Positions 1-9,063 of a DNA stretch of 64,000 nucleotides are shown here, one piece after another. The position numbers and the translations under genes are program-made. The stretch's first letter is position 1. Every line of letters begins with the position of its first letter. The stretch is from Desulforamulus reducens MI-1. GTDB lineage: Bacteria; Bacillota; Desulfotomaculia; Desulfotomaculales; Desulfotomaculaceae. The notes beneath the pieces are model-generated. The model did not search any database. It saw nothing but the letters and a program-made list of their open reading frames with translations, and was not told the DNA's origin. Location of the stretch: NCBI RefSeq assembly GCF_000016165.1, contig NC_009253.1, positions 2,925,484 to 2,989,483 on the forward strand, in the 5' to 3' direction.

Positions 1-2215
1 GCTCACCCCGGACTTCACCCATCCAATCTGCAATCTCTTGAATATTGGGTACCGTAGCGGAAAGCCCTAGGAATTTTACATGGGCCGGAGCAAAGATAAT
101 ACTTTCCTCCCAGGCGGTTCCCCGTTCCGGGTCGTCTAAGTAATGAATTTCATCAAATACCACGCAGGCTACATCTTGCAGCCCTTCGGGCTCAGAAAAA
201 CACCGATTCCGAAAAATTTCAGTAGTCATAATCAAAAGTGGTGCATAGGGGTTAATGGAAATGTCTCCAGTAACCAAACCAACCCTATCCTGACCAAAAA
301 CATTGCGAAAATCCACAAACTTTTGGTTACTCAAGGCCTTCAATGGCGATGTATAAACAGCAGACTTACCCTTCGCAATAACTGCTTCAATTAATCTCTC
401 GGCAATCACGGTCTTTCCTGTGCCGGTAGGAGCCGCCACCAGAACATTGCGCCCTGCTAAGGCTGCTGTAACAGCTTGCTCCTGAAACTGATCTAAGGTA
501 ACCTGTCCCAGTAAAGGAGGGGGAGCTGCCACTGCCCGGCGAGGTCGTTTTTTACCGGCCGGGGGTTTTTCCTTGCGCAAAGCAACACTTAACTGAGCTG
601 CTTCACGTCTTTGTTGCTTGGCTGCCAGGGACCATTCATGTTCAATGCCGGCAAATCTTTCTTTGATGGCCTGAATATCCCCACGTCGAACTAGGATTCC
701 CAATCGACCATTTTCTGCTTCAATCTCACCAACAGGATTAATATAACCCTCTCTCACCAACCTGCGCACCCTTTCTGGTGTAGTATCCAGCAGGTCAGCT
801 GCTTCTAATGTGGTTAGTTTAGCCGCCCTTTTTACAATTTTATGTAAATCAGGGCGGTACTTAATGGTTTTTACTTCATCCCGCCACAGACGGGTACTAT
901 TACCCAAACGGAAGGAACCCAATTCCTCCAACTCGTAAAGATTTAAAATATCCTCTTCACCCAGTTTTAATCGGTCGGCAGCCTCTGACACAGACATTGA
1001 TCGGGAAGCAAGCCAGGTAAGAGGAACAATATCTTGCCCCTCGTTGGCCTCCAGATGGATGCCGGTCAACCTTTTTAATTCCTGCACGATGACTTTGGGC
1101 GGGTGAGGATAAGGAGAGGCCCAAAGTCCCACACCGTTAATATAAATGCGATATGCCCCAGCTGCTTGTATCATCTTGGTAGCAACTTCCCGCTGCTCTG
1201 GCACTTCCAGAACCTGCCCCAGAGTAAAGAAAGGCTGTTGCCTATAAATTTCCTCCAATTTTTCCCTTAGACCTTTCCCCATTTCTCTACGTGCCAGTTC
1301 AGCCTTCCCTTCGATGGTTGTAACTGTGGTTAACTTACCATCGGGTAAAATGATAAAGGGGTGAATTTCCTTACCAGCACGGAGGGAGGCCACCAGGGTA
1401 CCATGAATTCTAAATTTCCGAATAAAATCATCCATCGTAAGGGGGCCATTTCTTGTGAGGTATTGGGCAGTGTCTTCCCAAGCCGCAGGACTGTCGGCCA
1501 CTGCGTAATGACCACTAATTAATCTTAAAATTGGAAATTTTACCTTTGGTAGTAATTCTCCACCTAAAGCCTCAGCCAATTCTCCCCTGCTTAGTCTTAC
1601 GTTACCATCAATAAAGATTTCCTTAAGTTTTTTCTCCTGAAAGGCCTGACGCTCCTTAAGCAACTTTAGCTGCTGATAACGTCTTTCCATCTCTGCCTTT
1701 CCTAGAGCTGTGTCCTTGAGTGTAAATCGACCATCCGGCAATTCAACCACCTGGTCCATATTCCGCAGGGAGGGTAATTCCTCGTTTCCTACTTCGAGCT
1801 TAATTTGGGCTAAATTTCTAGGCTGGCCATCCCTTAATAGGCGCAATATGCTACCCCTGGCATCATCACCCAGTAGTGCTGCTAACTTTCGCTGGCGCAC
1901 TGCCACCAACTGAGGACTGTAACTCCAGTCACCAACTCCTGCGGTAGCCAGTTCCTGTTCCGCTACTTCATTCCGAGCCAACCACACAGTTTCTGCCTCT
2001 TCGCCGTTGCTGCGAAGCCTGGCAACCCTAAGATGGTGGCTTGCCACCAAAGACTGTAAAGCTGCCAGAAGAAGCTGGGGCTTTAATCTTAGCTTAAGTA
2101 CCAGATCAACCAGTGAAACCGGTTTGTCCTCCGGCAACTCTTGAAGAATATAGGTCTTAAGCTGTTCCTTGTCTTTAACAACCAATACAGAACACTCCCC
2201 GGTATCATTCTCCAA
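1..2215 (-). CDS. Ski2-like DExH-box helicase, C-terminus beyond window
   Basis: A single open frame runs from about 2215 to the left edge without a stop, giving the first ~738 residues. Superfamily-2 motifs appear late: APTGTGKT (Walker A, about residue 600), SPLKALSNQKF (motif Ia), VVFDEIHYLDD (DExH motif II) and LGLSATVPN (motif III). These are typical of Ski2/Mtr4-type RNA helicases. The ~560 residues ahead of the helicase core are unusually long and look like a series of small helical or winged-helix segments ending in a basic, Pro/Ala-rich linker (about residues 530-550). I see no better start than TTG at 2213-2215, just after an in-frame stop; its ribosome site is weak, so the start is uncertain. 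RecA domain 2 lies outside the window. Substrate unknown; RNA unwinding is inferred from the family. Confidence 0.8.
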   Translation of the reverse strand, partial: MENDTGECSVLVVKDKEQLKTYILQELPEDKPVSLVDLVLKLRLKPQLLLAALQSLVASHHLRVARLRSNGEEAETVWLARNEVAEQELATAGVGDWSYSPQLVAVRQRKLAALLGDDARGSILRLLRDGQPRNLAQIKLEVGNEELPSLRNMDQVVELPDGRFTLKDTALGKAEMERRYQQLKLLKERQAFQEKKLKEIFIDGNVRLSRGELAEALGGELLPKVKFPILRLISGHYAVADSPAAWEDTAQYLTRNGPLTMDDFIRKFRIHGTLVASLRAGKEIHPFIILPDGKLTTVTTIEGKAELARREMGKGLREKLEEIYRQQPFFTLGQVLEVPEQREVATKMIQAAGAYRIYINGVGLWASPYPHPPKVIVQELKRLTGIHLEANEGQDIVPLTWLASRSMSVSEAADRLKLGEEDILNLYELEELGSFRLGNSTRLWRDEVKTIKYRPDLHKIVKRAAKLTTLEAADLLDTTPERVRRLVREGYINPVGEIEAENGRLGILVRRGDIQAIKERFAGIEHEWSLAAKQQRREAAQLSVALRKEKPPAGKKRPRRAVAAPPPLLGQVTLDQFQEQAVTAALAGRNVLVAAPTGTGKTVIAERLIEAVIAKGKSAVYTSPLKALSNQKFVDFRNVFGQDRVGLVTGDISINPYAPLLIMTTEIFRNRCFSEPEGLQDVACVVFDEIHYLDDPERGTAWEESIIFAPAHVKFLGLSATVPNIQEIADWMGEVRGE

Positions 2216-2296
2216 ACATATTTTAACTGCACATAAACTTTACCATAGCATAGGGTATTAGCCAACTTCTTATGCCTATGATACCCGACAAAAAGT

Positions 2297-2329
2297 AAAA
2301 ATAAAAAACTCCGGAGCATTATTCCGGAG
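2297..2329 (-). terminator. Rho-independent terminator after the diguanylate cyclase
   Basis: Inverted repeat CTCCGGA/TCCGGAG with a short loop at 2309-2329. On the minus strand it is followed by a T run (A run at 2303-2308 on the plus strand). It overlaps the stop codon of the cyclase gene. Confidence 0.75.
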
Positions 2330-3572
2330 AAAGGTTTTTTCCAGATTCCTCAATGCATTGATAGCAGTTGCGACCCTTCTTCTTCGCCAGGTACAACGCA
2401 TCATCTGCTTTTTTAATCAAAGTTTCCTGTGTATCCTTTGCTGCCAGTTCAGCAAGGCCAATACTGATGGTTACATGAATAGGCTCCTCATAATGATTAA
2501 CATACAAACTGTTTGTTTCAATGACCTGACGTAACCTTTCTGCCACAATCTTTGCTTCATAAAGTCCGGTTTCCGGTAACAAAATGGCTATTTCTTCACC
2601 ACCATATCGGAAGGCAAGGTCTTCTTCCCTTAGGGATACACAGATTAATTCAGAGATTTTTTTCAATATTAAATCACCTGTTTGATGGCCAAAACAGTCA
2701 TTAATACTTTTAAAATAGTCCAGATCCAGCATGAGAAAGCTAAGAGGAAGCTTATTCCGCCTGGCCCGTCTTATTTCGCTCTCTAAACGAATTTTCATGT
2801 ATTCCCGGTTAAACAATTTTGTCAATTCATCCATGTATAGGGGCTTGCTTAGTATCTTTGAGGCAAAAAAGAGAATGATACCCCCTAACAACACGATAAT
2901 GCCAAAGCTCATAATTACAATGTTTTTTACATACCAGACTGAACGGTCAAATTGATGCAATGCAATATCAACACCCAGTAAACCAATAAATTGATTATTA
3001 TGGTCAAAAAGAGGCTGATAACCAGTTATCACACTACCCCATCTGTTGTTAGTGTCCAGGCCATAGGTAGGTACCCTTTCTACATAGGCCCTTTCTCTTA
3101 AAGGATTGGCAACATCATAGCGATCTCGATTTCGATAGCCACTTTCATCTTCACTGGTCAGGACATAAAAATACTCCATGGGTGTTCCCGGTGGCTGTGC
3201 ATATAGTTTTTCCTCCTCAGGGCTTACAAAATACCGTATTTCACTGCCTGACAACTTAGTCTCGACATAAATATATTTAATGTCACTGTGCTTTAACAGG
3301 GGTGCCATTTTTCGCTTGAATTCCATTGCTGCAACGTGATTCCGGGAGCTTAGGATATCCAATTGCTTCATTTGATTTACGAGTTCCTGATCCACTTCAA
3401 TAAGACTTGCCGCAACTTGAGCCGAAAATTGGGCCCGTAGGCCCAGGTCCTTGGCCAAAATGTCGTAGCAGGCCTGGTAGGTGGCATAGGCCAGTGTAGC
3501 CATAGCAATGGTCATGGCTAAAAAGGATACCAAAAAGATTTTTAGAGGTGAGGTAATTCGTATATTTACCAT
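2319..3572 (-). CDS. Membrane diguanylate cyclase (GGDEF domain, extracytoplasmic sensor)
   Basis: A 417-residue protein expected to make cyclic di-GMP from two GTP. An N-terminal membrane helix (residues ~12-32), an extracytoplasmic region of about 190 residues that looks like a Cache-type sensor (GYQPLFDHNNQFIGLLGVDI), and a second helix (~220-240) precede a GGDEF domain. The catalytic loop reads RYGGEEI, a GGEE[F/I] variant expected to be active. An RxxD (REED) inhibitory site lies five residues upstream, so product feedback is likely. The MDELTKLFNREYM entry motif and the C-terminal KKADDALYLAKKKGRN are canonical. Upstream at 3652-3746 is a copy of the dual-hairpin repeat. The ligand cannot be told from sequence. 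Confidence 0.9.
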   Translation of the reverse strand: MVNIRITSPLKIFLVSFLAMTIAMATLAYATYQACYDILAKDLGLRAQFSAQVAASLIEVDQELVNQMKQLDILSSRNHVAAMEFKRKMAPLLKHSDIKYIYVETKLSGSEIRYFVSPEEEKLYAQPPGTPMEYFYVLTSEDESGYRNRDRYDVANPLRERAYVERVPTYGLDTNNRWGSVITGYQPLFDHNNQFIGLLGVDIALHQFDRSVWYVKNIVIMSFGIIVLLGGIILFFASKILSKPLYMDELTKLFNREYMKIRLESEIRRARRNKLPLSFLMLDLDYFKSINDCFGHQTGDLILKKISELICVSLREEDLAFRYGGEEIAILLPETGLYEAKIVAERLRQVIETNSLYVNHYEEPIHVTISIGLAELAAKDTQETLIKKADDALYLAKKKGRNCYQCIEESGKNLSPE

Positions 3573-3651
3573 CTTTTTACCTACTCATTTTTCTTTTTCT
3601 GGACAACTAAAGAATTTAAACATATAGGAATAAAATTCCTCTTGGGTTTAT

Positions 3652-3746
3652 TAGAAAAACTTGGCTTCGCCAAGTCTTTAGACGTCGGCGGAGCCTTAGT
3701 TTGCCCTTATGCATATCGGAAAGTTTTATACTTTCTGATATGCTAA
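3652..3746. repeat. Dual-hairpin intergenic repeat, copy A
   Basis: Two consecutive hairpins. The first stem is GGCTTCGCC/GGCGGAGCC. The linker is TTAGTTTGCCCTTA. The second hairpin is GCATATCGGAAAGT/ACTTTCTGATATGC with a TTAT loop. The same architecture and linker recur at five other intergenic sites in the window. No named family recognised. Lies about 80 bp upstream of the diguanylate cyclase. Confidence 0.8.
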
Positions 3747-3813
3747 AAAAATGGTATTTTGTATATTCTTTATGGTCTATCTTTATCATCTTTGCTTTAT
3801 ATTTTTATAAACT

Positions 3814-3859
3814 AAAAAAACAATAAGAACCCTTTAGTTGATAAAGAACTAAAGGATTC
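3814..3859 (-). terminator. Terminator of the large cobalamin operon
   Basis: Inverted repeat around CCTTTAGTT/AACTAAAGG (3827-3859), overlapping the cobD stop codon. On the minus strand it is followed after a few bases by a T run (A run at 3814-3820). It marks the end of the 15-gene cob/cbi operon. Confidence 0.75.
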
Positions 3860-4937
3860 TTTTATTTTTTTGCAGTAATTCACGTAAAGCTTGTAATAAC
3901 CTTTCATTGTCTTCTTCTGACCGTACCGCCACCCTAAAAAAATAACCATCCAAACCAACAAAATTTTCACATTGACGTATCAAGATTCCCTTGGGCCCCA
4001 GGAAATTTTGTATTTCCTTCGCTGAATAGCCGCTTTCCCGGCAGTCCACCAGGATAAAATTTGCTGTGGGAGACAGAGGTCTAAGGCCTGGGATGGAGGC
4101 CAGACTTTCTGCCAACAGGGGTCTTAAGCGATTCATCTGTTCCAACGTGCGGGCACCATATTGCTTATCCCGCAAGGAGGCAACTCCAGCCGCCTGAGCC
4201 ATTAGATTCACCCGCCAGGGTGGTAGGACAGATATTAAAGTTTCAATGACGTCCGGCGATGTGGCCAAGTAACCCAAACGCAGCCCTGGTATGGCAAAAA
4301 ACTTGGTTAAGGAACGTAAAACATACAAGTGGCTATTATAAGGGATCTCTTGCAATAGAGATTGTTCCGGTGAGACAAAATCCATAAAGGCTTCATCTAC
4401 CAAAAGATCAGCCCCGATGGCTTGAACCCGTGCCGCTAAACTCTTTAGGTGTTGTCTTGATACCAGTTGTCCGGTGGGGTTATTGGGATTACAAACGATT
4501 GCTAAATCACCCGGTTTTAGCTGCTGGCCCACTGCTTCGATGTCCAGAGTAAAACAGTTGTTCCTGTCCAAAGGAATGTAAACTTGTTCAATTTCCCCAA
4601 AGGCATCGGCATACTCACTAAAGGTAGGGGCTGGTAATAAAACCCTGCGAGGTTTTATTATCCTGCCCAGGGCATAGATGAGTTCTGCTGCACCATTCCC
4701 CAGAATCAGCATTTCCTCTGATAGGCCGGATGCCAAGGATATTTCCTTACGCAAAGTTTCTGCCTGGGGTTCCGGGTAATGCTTAATCTGAACCAGTGCT
4801 TGTTGCATAGCCTGCAGAGCCAGAGGCGATGGCCCCAGGGGGTTAATATTGGCACTAAAATCCAGTAATGCTTCCTCTTTTAGTCCATAGGTCTCTGCTG
4901 CCAGCCAGATGTTTCCACCATGTTTTTGCATAGGCAC
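3849..4937 (-). CDS. cobD: L-threonine-O-3-phosphate decarboxylase
   Basis: A class-I/II PLP aminotransferase-fold protein of 362 residues. Known role of the family: decarboxylation of threonine phosphate to (R)-1-aminopropan-2-ol phosphate, the linker of the cobalamin nucleotide loop. The N-terminus (KHGGNIW, LDFSANINPLGPSP) is typical of CobD; CNPNNPTG and DEAFMDF match the aminotransferase fold, and the Schiff-base lysine sits in SLTKFFAIPGLRLGY. HisC-type aminotransferases share the fold, but the neighbouring pduX and cobS genes settle the assignment. Last gene of the operon, 5 bp after pduX. Confidence 0.93.
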   Translation of the reverse strand: MPMQKHGGNIWLAAETYGLKEEALLDFSANINPLGPSPLALQAMQQALVQIKHYPEPQAETLRKEISLASGLSEEMLILGNGAAELIYALGRIIKPRRVLLPAPTFSEYADAFGEIEQVYIPLDRNNCFTLDIEAVGQQLKPGDLAIVCNPNNPTGQLVSRQHLKSLAARVQAIGADLLVDEAFMDFVSPEQSLLQEIPYNSHLYVLRSLTKFFAIPGLRLGYLATSPDVIETLISVLPPWRVNLMAQAAGVASLRDKQYGARTLEQMNRLRPLLAESLASIPGLRPLSPTANFILVDCRESGYSAKEIQNFLGPKGILIRQCENFVGLDGYFFRVAVRSEEDNERLLQALRELLQKNKRIL

Positions 4938-4942
4938 CCCCT

Positions 4943-5848
4943 CTACCTTAGCCCACCGCTAACCATCGATGTATGCCAAACCTTCCACTCCGGTTTCTTA
5001 CCACCAATGTATTCGGCAGCTTCCGCTGCATCCACTCCGTCGGGGTGCATAATCATTCCCATGACGGTGCCGCTATGAGCCACCAGTACACCCAGGGCCT
5101 TCACTTCCGAAGCCCATTGTCTCCACTGGGCCAAATGCGGCTTAGGCAATACCACCTGATTAGCCTGGGCACTGATGCTGGCACCTCGTCCCATCATTTC
5201 CCAATCCTCGGTTAATAATCCCCGAGTTACTAACTCAGTGGCCTGACGTACCATGGGTTCCTTTTGAAAGTTCTTACTGGCCAAATCTTTACGATGGTTA
5301 AAGAGAATGGTATCCACCGTCCCTCCAGGATCCGCAATAACCAGTTTTAGGGGAGGAGCCTGCCCTAAATATTTTTTTGATTCACCGGTTAAATGATTGC
5401 AGATAGTAATTCCCGGGAACATCAGCCCATCACTGGGTTCAATTCGGGCAGCAATTTTAGCAATGGTTTCTGGTTCCAGTTCTTGACCAAAGGCTCTGGC
5501 AGTGGCGAGGCAGGTAGCAGCAATATCAGCTGTACTACTAGCCATTCCTTTACTTTCCGGCAAAAGAGAATTTCTTTTGATGGAACCCAGATAATATGGC
5601 TTTCCCAAGTATTCTAACGTCATTTTTAGTGCACGACAGGATTTGTCCAGCTCCCTATTATGATCTTCAAACTCGCTCAGTTCAACTGTTACTTCACTCC
5701 ATAAATCGATGGGGCAAGTAATAAGAAAGGGTTCTCCCTTGATGGTACCCTGTACCAGCTCGCCACAGGTACCTGGAGCAGTGGCTATACCGCGGAAAAC
5801 TACAGCATTCTGATTTGCTGACCCAATAGGATAAGAAAAATCACCCAC
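4943..5848 (-). CDS. pduX: L-threonine kinase (PduX-type GHMP kinase)
   Basis: A 301-residue GHMP-superfamily kinase. The N-terminal APGTCGELVQG and the ATP loop LPESKGMASSTADIAA are characteristic of PduX, which phosphorylates L-threonine for CobD. Together the two genes give aminopropanol phosphate from threonine. The GTG start at 5848 lies inside the 3' end of cobS (49-bp overlap), with a GGGGAG ribosome site upstream, suggesting translational coupling. Isolated GHMP kinases can be hard to assign, but the position between cobS and cobD supports the call. Confidence 0.88.
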   Translation of the reverse strand: MGDFSYPIGSANQNAVVFRGIATAPGTCGELVQGTIKGEPFLITCPIDLWSEVTVELSEFEDHNRELDKSCRALKMTLEYLGKPYYLGSIKRNSLLPESKGMASSTADIAATCLATARAFGQELEPETIAKIAARIEPSDGLMFPGITICNHLTGESKKYLGQAPPLKLVIADPGGTVDTILFNHRKDLASKNFQKEPMVRQATELVTRGLLTEDWEMMGRGASISAQANQVVLPKPHLAQWRQWASEVKALGVLVAHSGTVMGMIMHPDGVDAAEAAEYIGGKKPEWKVWHTSMVSGGLR

Positions 5849-6549
5849 GTTTCAATCATCTCCCCTAAAGCTCCGTAGGTGTCACCTGTCATGCCACCTA
5901 ATCTTTTCACAATAAATTCCACGGTAAGCCATGTAATGAAGAATACTATCCCCAGCAGGGCCAGTCCTGGAAGGCCAAACAACCACAAACAGCCGGCTAC
6001 CAGTATTAAAGTGGCTAGTGCTAACTGGGTTTTGCCAGCTTGTTTAAGACAGGCTCCTAAGCCACCCGTGGCTCTGGCATAGGGATAGCGGGTAATGGCC
6101 AGAACCATCGCCCAGCGACCAGCCATTGGGGCCATTATAAAAGCTGTAAGCTTTTGTGCCAAATCAAGTTCAAATAGAAAAGCTATTTTTAGAAGTAACA
6201 CCGTAGCTAAAGCAATGACACCCATTGCCCCAACACGGCTATCTTTCATAATTTCTAACTTTCTGTGAAGTTCGCGCCCACTAAAGATTCCATCGGCTGT
6301 ATCCATCAGTCCATCCTGGTGCAGTCCCCCGGTGAGTGTGATTATTGTCACAAGTCCAAGAACATCTGCTGCCAAGTTTAAACCTATGGAGTGCATAGCA
6401 TAGCAGACTCCTGCAGCAATGGAACCCAGCAGAAAACCCACCAGAGGATAATACGACACAGATTGTGCCAATTCCTTGTTATCTGCCATTTTATTGTAAA
6501 AAGGAAAGATCGTTAAAAAACTAATTGCCAGCCGTAAAGAGCTAAACAA
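5800..6549 (-). CDS. cobS: Adenosylcobinamide-GDP ribazoletransferase (cobalamin synthase)
   Basis: A 249-residue integral membrane protein with about six hydrophobic segments. CobS joins adenosylcobinamide-GDP and alpha-ribazole(-phosphate). The diagnostic acidic motif GGLHQDGLMDTADG (residues ~74-87, Mg2+ binding) and the following KDSRVGAMG are present. It sits between cbiB and pduX with an 18-bp gap to cbiB, and acts at the membrane with CbiB. No sign of damage. Confidence 0.95.
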   Translation of the reverse strand: MFSSLRLAISFLTIFPFYNKMADNKELAQSVSYYPLVGFLLGSIAAGVCYAMHSIGLNLAADVLGLVTIITLTGGLHQDGLMDTADGIFSGRELHRKLEIMKDSRVGAMGVIALATVLLLKIAFLFELDLAQKLTAFIMAPMAGRWAMVLAITRYPYARATGGLGACLKQAGKTQLALATLILVAGCLWLFGLPGLALLGIVFFITWLTVEFIVKRLGGMTGDTYGALGEMIETWVIFLILLGQQIRML

Positions 6550-6567
6550 GAAAATGCCTCCTGTTTC

Positions 6568-7515
6568 CTAATGGAATATACTATCCAATATCACACCACC
6601 TGCTACCACCAGAGCCGTAACACCATAGGTAAGCCTCAGTGCTTGTGGAATATGGCCATAAGATAGTGGCAATTTATCTTCTCCCATCAACGACCTGTGG
6701 GATACCTGACCCCGGTAGTGGTTGGTACCCCCCAATTGGATTCCCAGTGCACCGGCCACCGCAGCTTCAGGAATACCACTATTGGGACTGGGATGTTTAG
6801 GAGCATCTCGAAGAATTGCCCTCACAGTGGCAAAAAAGCCCCCGGGGTAAAATACAGCCAACCATGGATAAAGGAAACCTGCCAATCTTGCCGGTAGGTA
6901 GTTGGCCAGATCATCTAGCCTGGCAGCAGCCCAGCCCAGATGAAGATATTTTTCATCTCGATGGCCAATCATGCTATCCATTGTGTTGATTGCCTTGTAG
7001 ACCATGGCCAGGGGTGCACCCCCAATAAAAGCATAAAAGAGCGGTGAAATAATACCATCAACGGTGTTTTCCGCAACGGTCTCCACAGTGGCCCGGGCAA
7101 TTCCCCGTTCATTTAATTTATCGGTATCCCGTCCAACAATGAGGGCAACCTTAGAACGGGCAGTATTTAAATCACCCCTGGCTAGGGGTTCGGCCACTGC
7201 CATGGCATGCTGACTCAAACTCTTCACTGCCAGTGTGGTAGAAAGTAACCACAGGTGCACTATCAAACCCAGATAGGGATGGATCATTTCCGCCAATCTA
7301 ATCAGTATCCAGGTTCCCATAAAGGTGATAGTTACGACTCCTAAAACCAACAGTATACCGCCCAGCCGTAACCCGGTAGGTCCTCCGGCAAATTTTCGTA
7401 CTATAGTTTCGCACCTGTGAATCAGGGTTCCTATTATGACAACCGGGTGGGGAAAATTCCTGGGGTCTCCCACAAGGAGATCCGTGAGCAATGCTAGCAG
7501 GATAAGACTTGTCAT
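6568..7515 (-). CDS. cbiB: Adenosylcobinamide-phosphate synthase
   Basis: A 315-residue membrane protein of the CbiB/CobD family, which attaches aminopropanol (phosphate) to adenosylcobyric acid. Family features: LLTDLLVGDPRNFPHPVV near the N-terminus, VGRDTDKLNERGIARATVE and ETVAENTVDGIISPLFYA in the middle, and YKAINTMDSMIGH. The start overlaps the end of cbiP by 4 bp (7512-7515), a standard coupled arrangement. Confidence 0.95.
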   Translation of the reverse strand: MTSLILLALLTDLLVGDPRNFPHPVVIIGTLIHRCETIVRKFAGGPTGLRLGGILLVLGVVTITFMGTWILIRLAEMIHPYLGLIVHLWLLSTTLAVKSLSQHAMAVAEPLARGDLNTARSKVALIVGRDTDKLNERGIARATVETVAENTVDGIISPLFYAFIGGAPLAMVYKAINTMDSMIGHRDEKYLHLGWAAARLDDLANYLPARLAGFLYPWLAVFYPGGFFATVRAILRDAPKHPSPNSGIPEAAVAGALGIQLGGTNHYRGQVSHRSLMGEDKLPLSYGHIPQALRLTYGVTALVVAGGVILDSIFH

Positions 7516-9050
7516 GGTTTCCCTTCCCCTAAGCCCATCATCTGATGAAGTTGTTTCATATTCAGATGATGTCGCACAGCTTCGGCCAAATTATCATACT
7601 TCTCTTCCCGATTATCCGGTAATTTTGCCAGGGTTAGCCTTGATAATCCCTTACGTTCTCGTAAAGAATTCACCCAGGACAATAGCAGGGCTTTATTATC
7701 AAACAAACCATGCAGGTGGGTACCCCAAATGTGTCCCTGGTTACCCACAGCACCATCTGGCAGAGCAACAATATTACCGGAGCGCTGGGTTATTTGCAGC
7801 AAAGGTTTGGCTTCCCTACCCAGTTTAACCTGGCCAGTATGTATTTCATAGCCGGTTATTTCCTGGTTAGTTATACCACACCAATTTAGTTCTGTGCAAG
7901 TAATTTTCGCCTTACAACGGTGGGTTTGCTTTTCTTTGAAAAAAGTTGTTTCTATATCCAGCAGACCTAAGCCCGTTATGCTTTCTAAACTTGCTTCGGT
8001 TCCCCATGGATCATAAAGCATTTTCCCCAGCATCTGATATCCACCGCAAATTCCTACAACAGGTATGCCTTTTCTTGCTAATTCAATAATCTCTTGATCG
8101 GTGCCTTTTTCCTTTAGGTACTGCAAATCTTCAATGGTATTCTTGGTACCTGGAAGAATCACGGCTTCGGGTGTCCCCATGGGGTCCCCAGGACACACAA
8201 AACGGAGGCAAATCCCTGGCACCCGTCCGATCAAATCAAAATCTGTAAAATTGGATATTCTGGGAAGTTTGACAACGGCAATATCTATCTCAGACCCGGA
8301 GGAAACATTTTTGTTTCCCTCCAAAGCAACGGAATCTTCCTGCTCAATACCATGCTCGTGCAGGTAAGGAATAACGCCAAGTACAGGTTTGCCGGTACGC
8401 TGCTCCAAAAATTCTAAACCCGGTTTGAGCAGTTCAATATCGCCTCGAAATTTATTAATAATAAAGCCTGCTACCCTTTGACGTTCATGGGGTTCCAATA
8501 GTTCCAAGGTCCCCACCAGGGAAGCAAAGACACCTCCGCGATCAATATCCGCCACCAATATCACTGGGGCATCTGCCAATATAGCAGTTCGCATATTAAC
8601 AATATCCCGATCCTTCAGATTAATTTCCGCGGGGCTGCCAGCCCCTTCAATAACCAGTACTTGAAATTCCCGGCGCAGTTCCTCAATACATTGACCCACC
8701 AGATTGACAGCCTTTGGCAAAAAATTTGCCCGGTAGTCCCTGGCACTCATATCTGCCAGGGGTTTTCCTAACACCACAACCTGGGCATTTAAGTCTTGTT
8801 TCGGTTTAATTAATACAGGATTCATGGTCACCGTGGCTGCTATCCCAGCTGCCTCTGCCTGGGCTCCCTGGGCCCGCCCAATTTCTCCTCCGGTTAAGGT
8901 TACATAGCTGTTCAGGGCCATATTCTGGGCCTTAAAGGGTGCCACATGAAAACCGTCCTGTTTAAAAATTCGACAAAGGGCCGTACAAAGTAAACTCTTC
9001 CCCACATGGGAAGATGTCCCCTGAATCATAATGGTTTTTGCCAGGGCCAA
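7512..9050 (-). CDS. cbiP: Adenosylcobyric acid synthase (glutamine-hydrolysing)
   Basis: Amidates side chains b, d, e and g of adenosylcobyrinic acid a,c-diamide. An N-terminal ATP domain begins IMIQGTSSHVGKSLLC (P-loop-like). The C-terminal class-I glutamine amidotransferase domain carries the nucleophile in GICGGYQMLG and the catalytic His in WGTHLHGLFDN. I place the start at TTG 9050, giving MALAKTIMIQG and 512 residues, because AAGGGAGG lies seven bases upstream; the longer frame to an ATG at 9086 would overlap cbiC and add residues not typical of the family. Confidence 0.93.
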   Translation of the reverse strand: MALAKTIMIQGTSSHVGKSLLCTALCRIFKQDGFHVAPFKAQNMALNSYVTLTGGEIGRAQGAQAEAAGIAATVTMNPVLIKPKQDLNAQVVVLGKPLADMSARDYRANFLPKAVNLVGQCIEELRREFQVLVIEGAGSPAEINLKDRDIVNMRTAILADAPVILVADIDRGGVFASLVGTLELLEPHERQRVAGFIINKFRGDIELLKPGLEFLEQRTGKPVLGVIPYLHEHGIEQEDSVALEGNKNVSSGSEIDIAVVKLPRISNFTDFDLIGRVPGICLRFVCPGDPMGTPEAVILPGTKNTIEDLQYLKEKGTDQEIIELARKGIPVVGICGGYQMLGKMLYDPWGTEASLESITGLGLLDIETTFFKEKQTHRCKAKITCTELNWCGITNQEITGYEIHTGQVKLGREAKPLLQITQRSGNIVALPDGAVGNQGHIWGTHLHGLFDNKALLLSWVNSLRERKGLSRLTLAKLPDNREEKYDNLAEAVRHHLNMKQLHQMMGLGEGKP

Positions 9051-9063
9051 AGGAGCACCTCCC

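Noticed and set aside
2089-2319. Minus-strand frame of 76 codons
   Set aside because: Out of frame with the helicase coding sequence and the cyclase terminator; its composition is a shadow.
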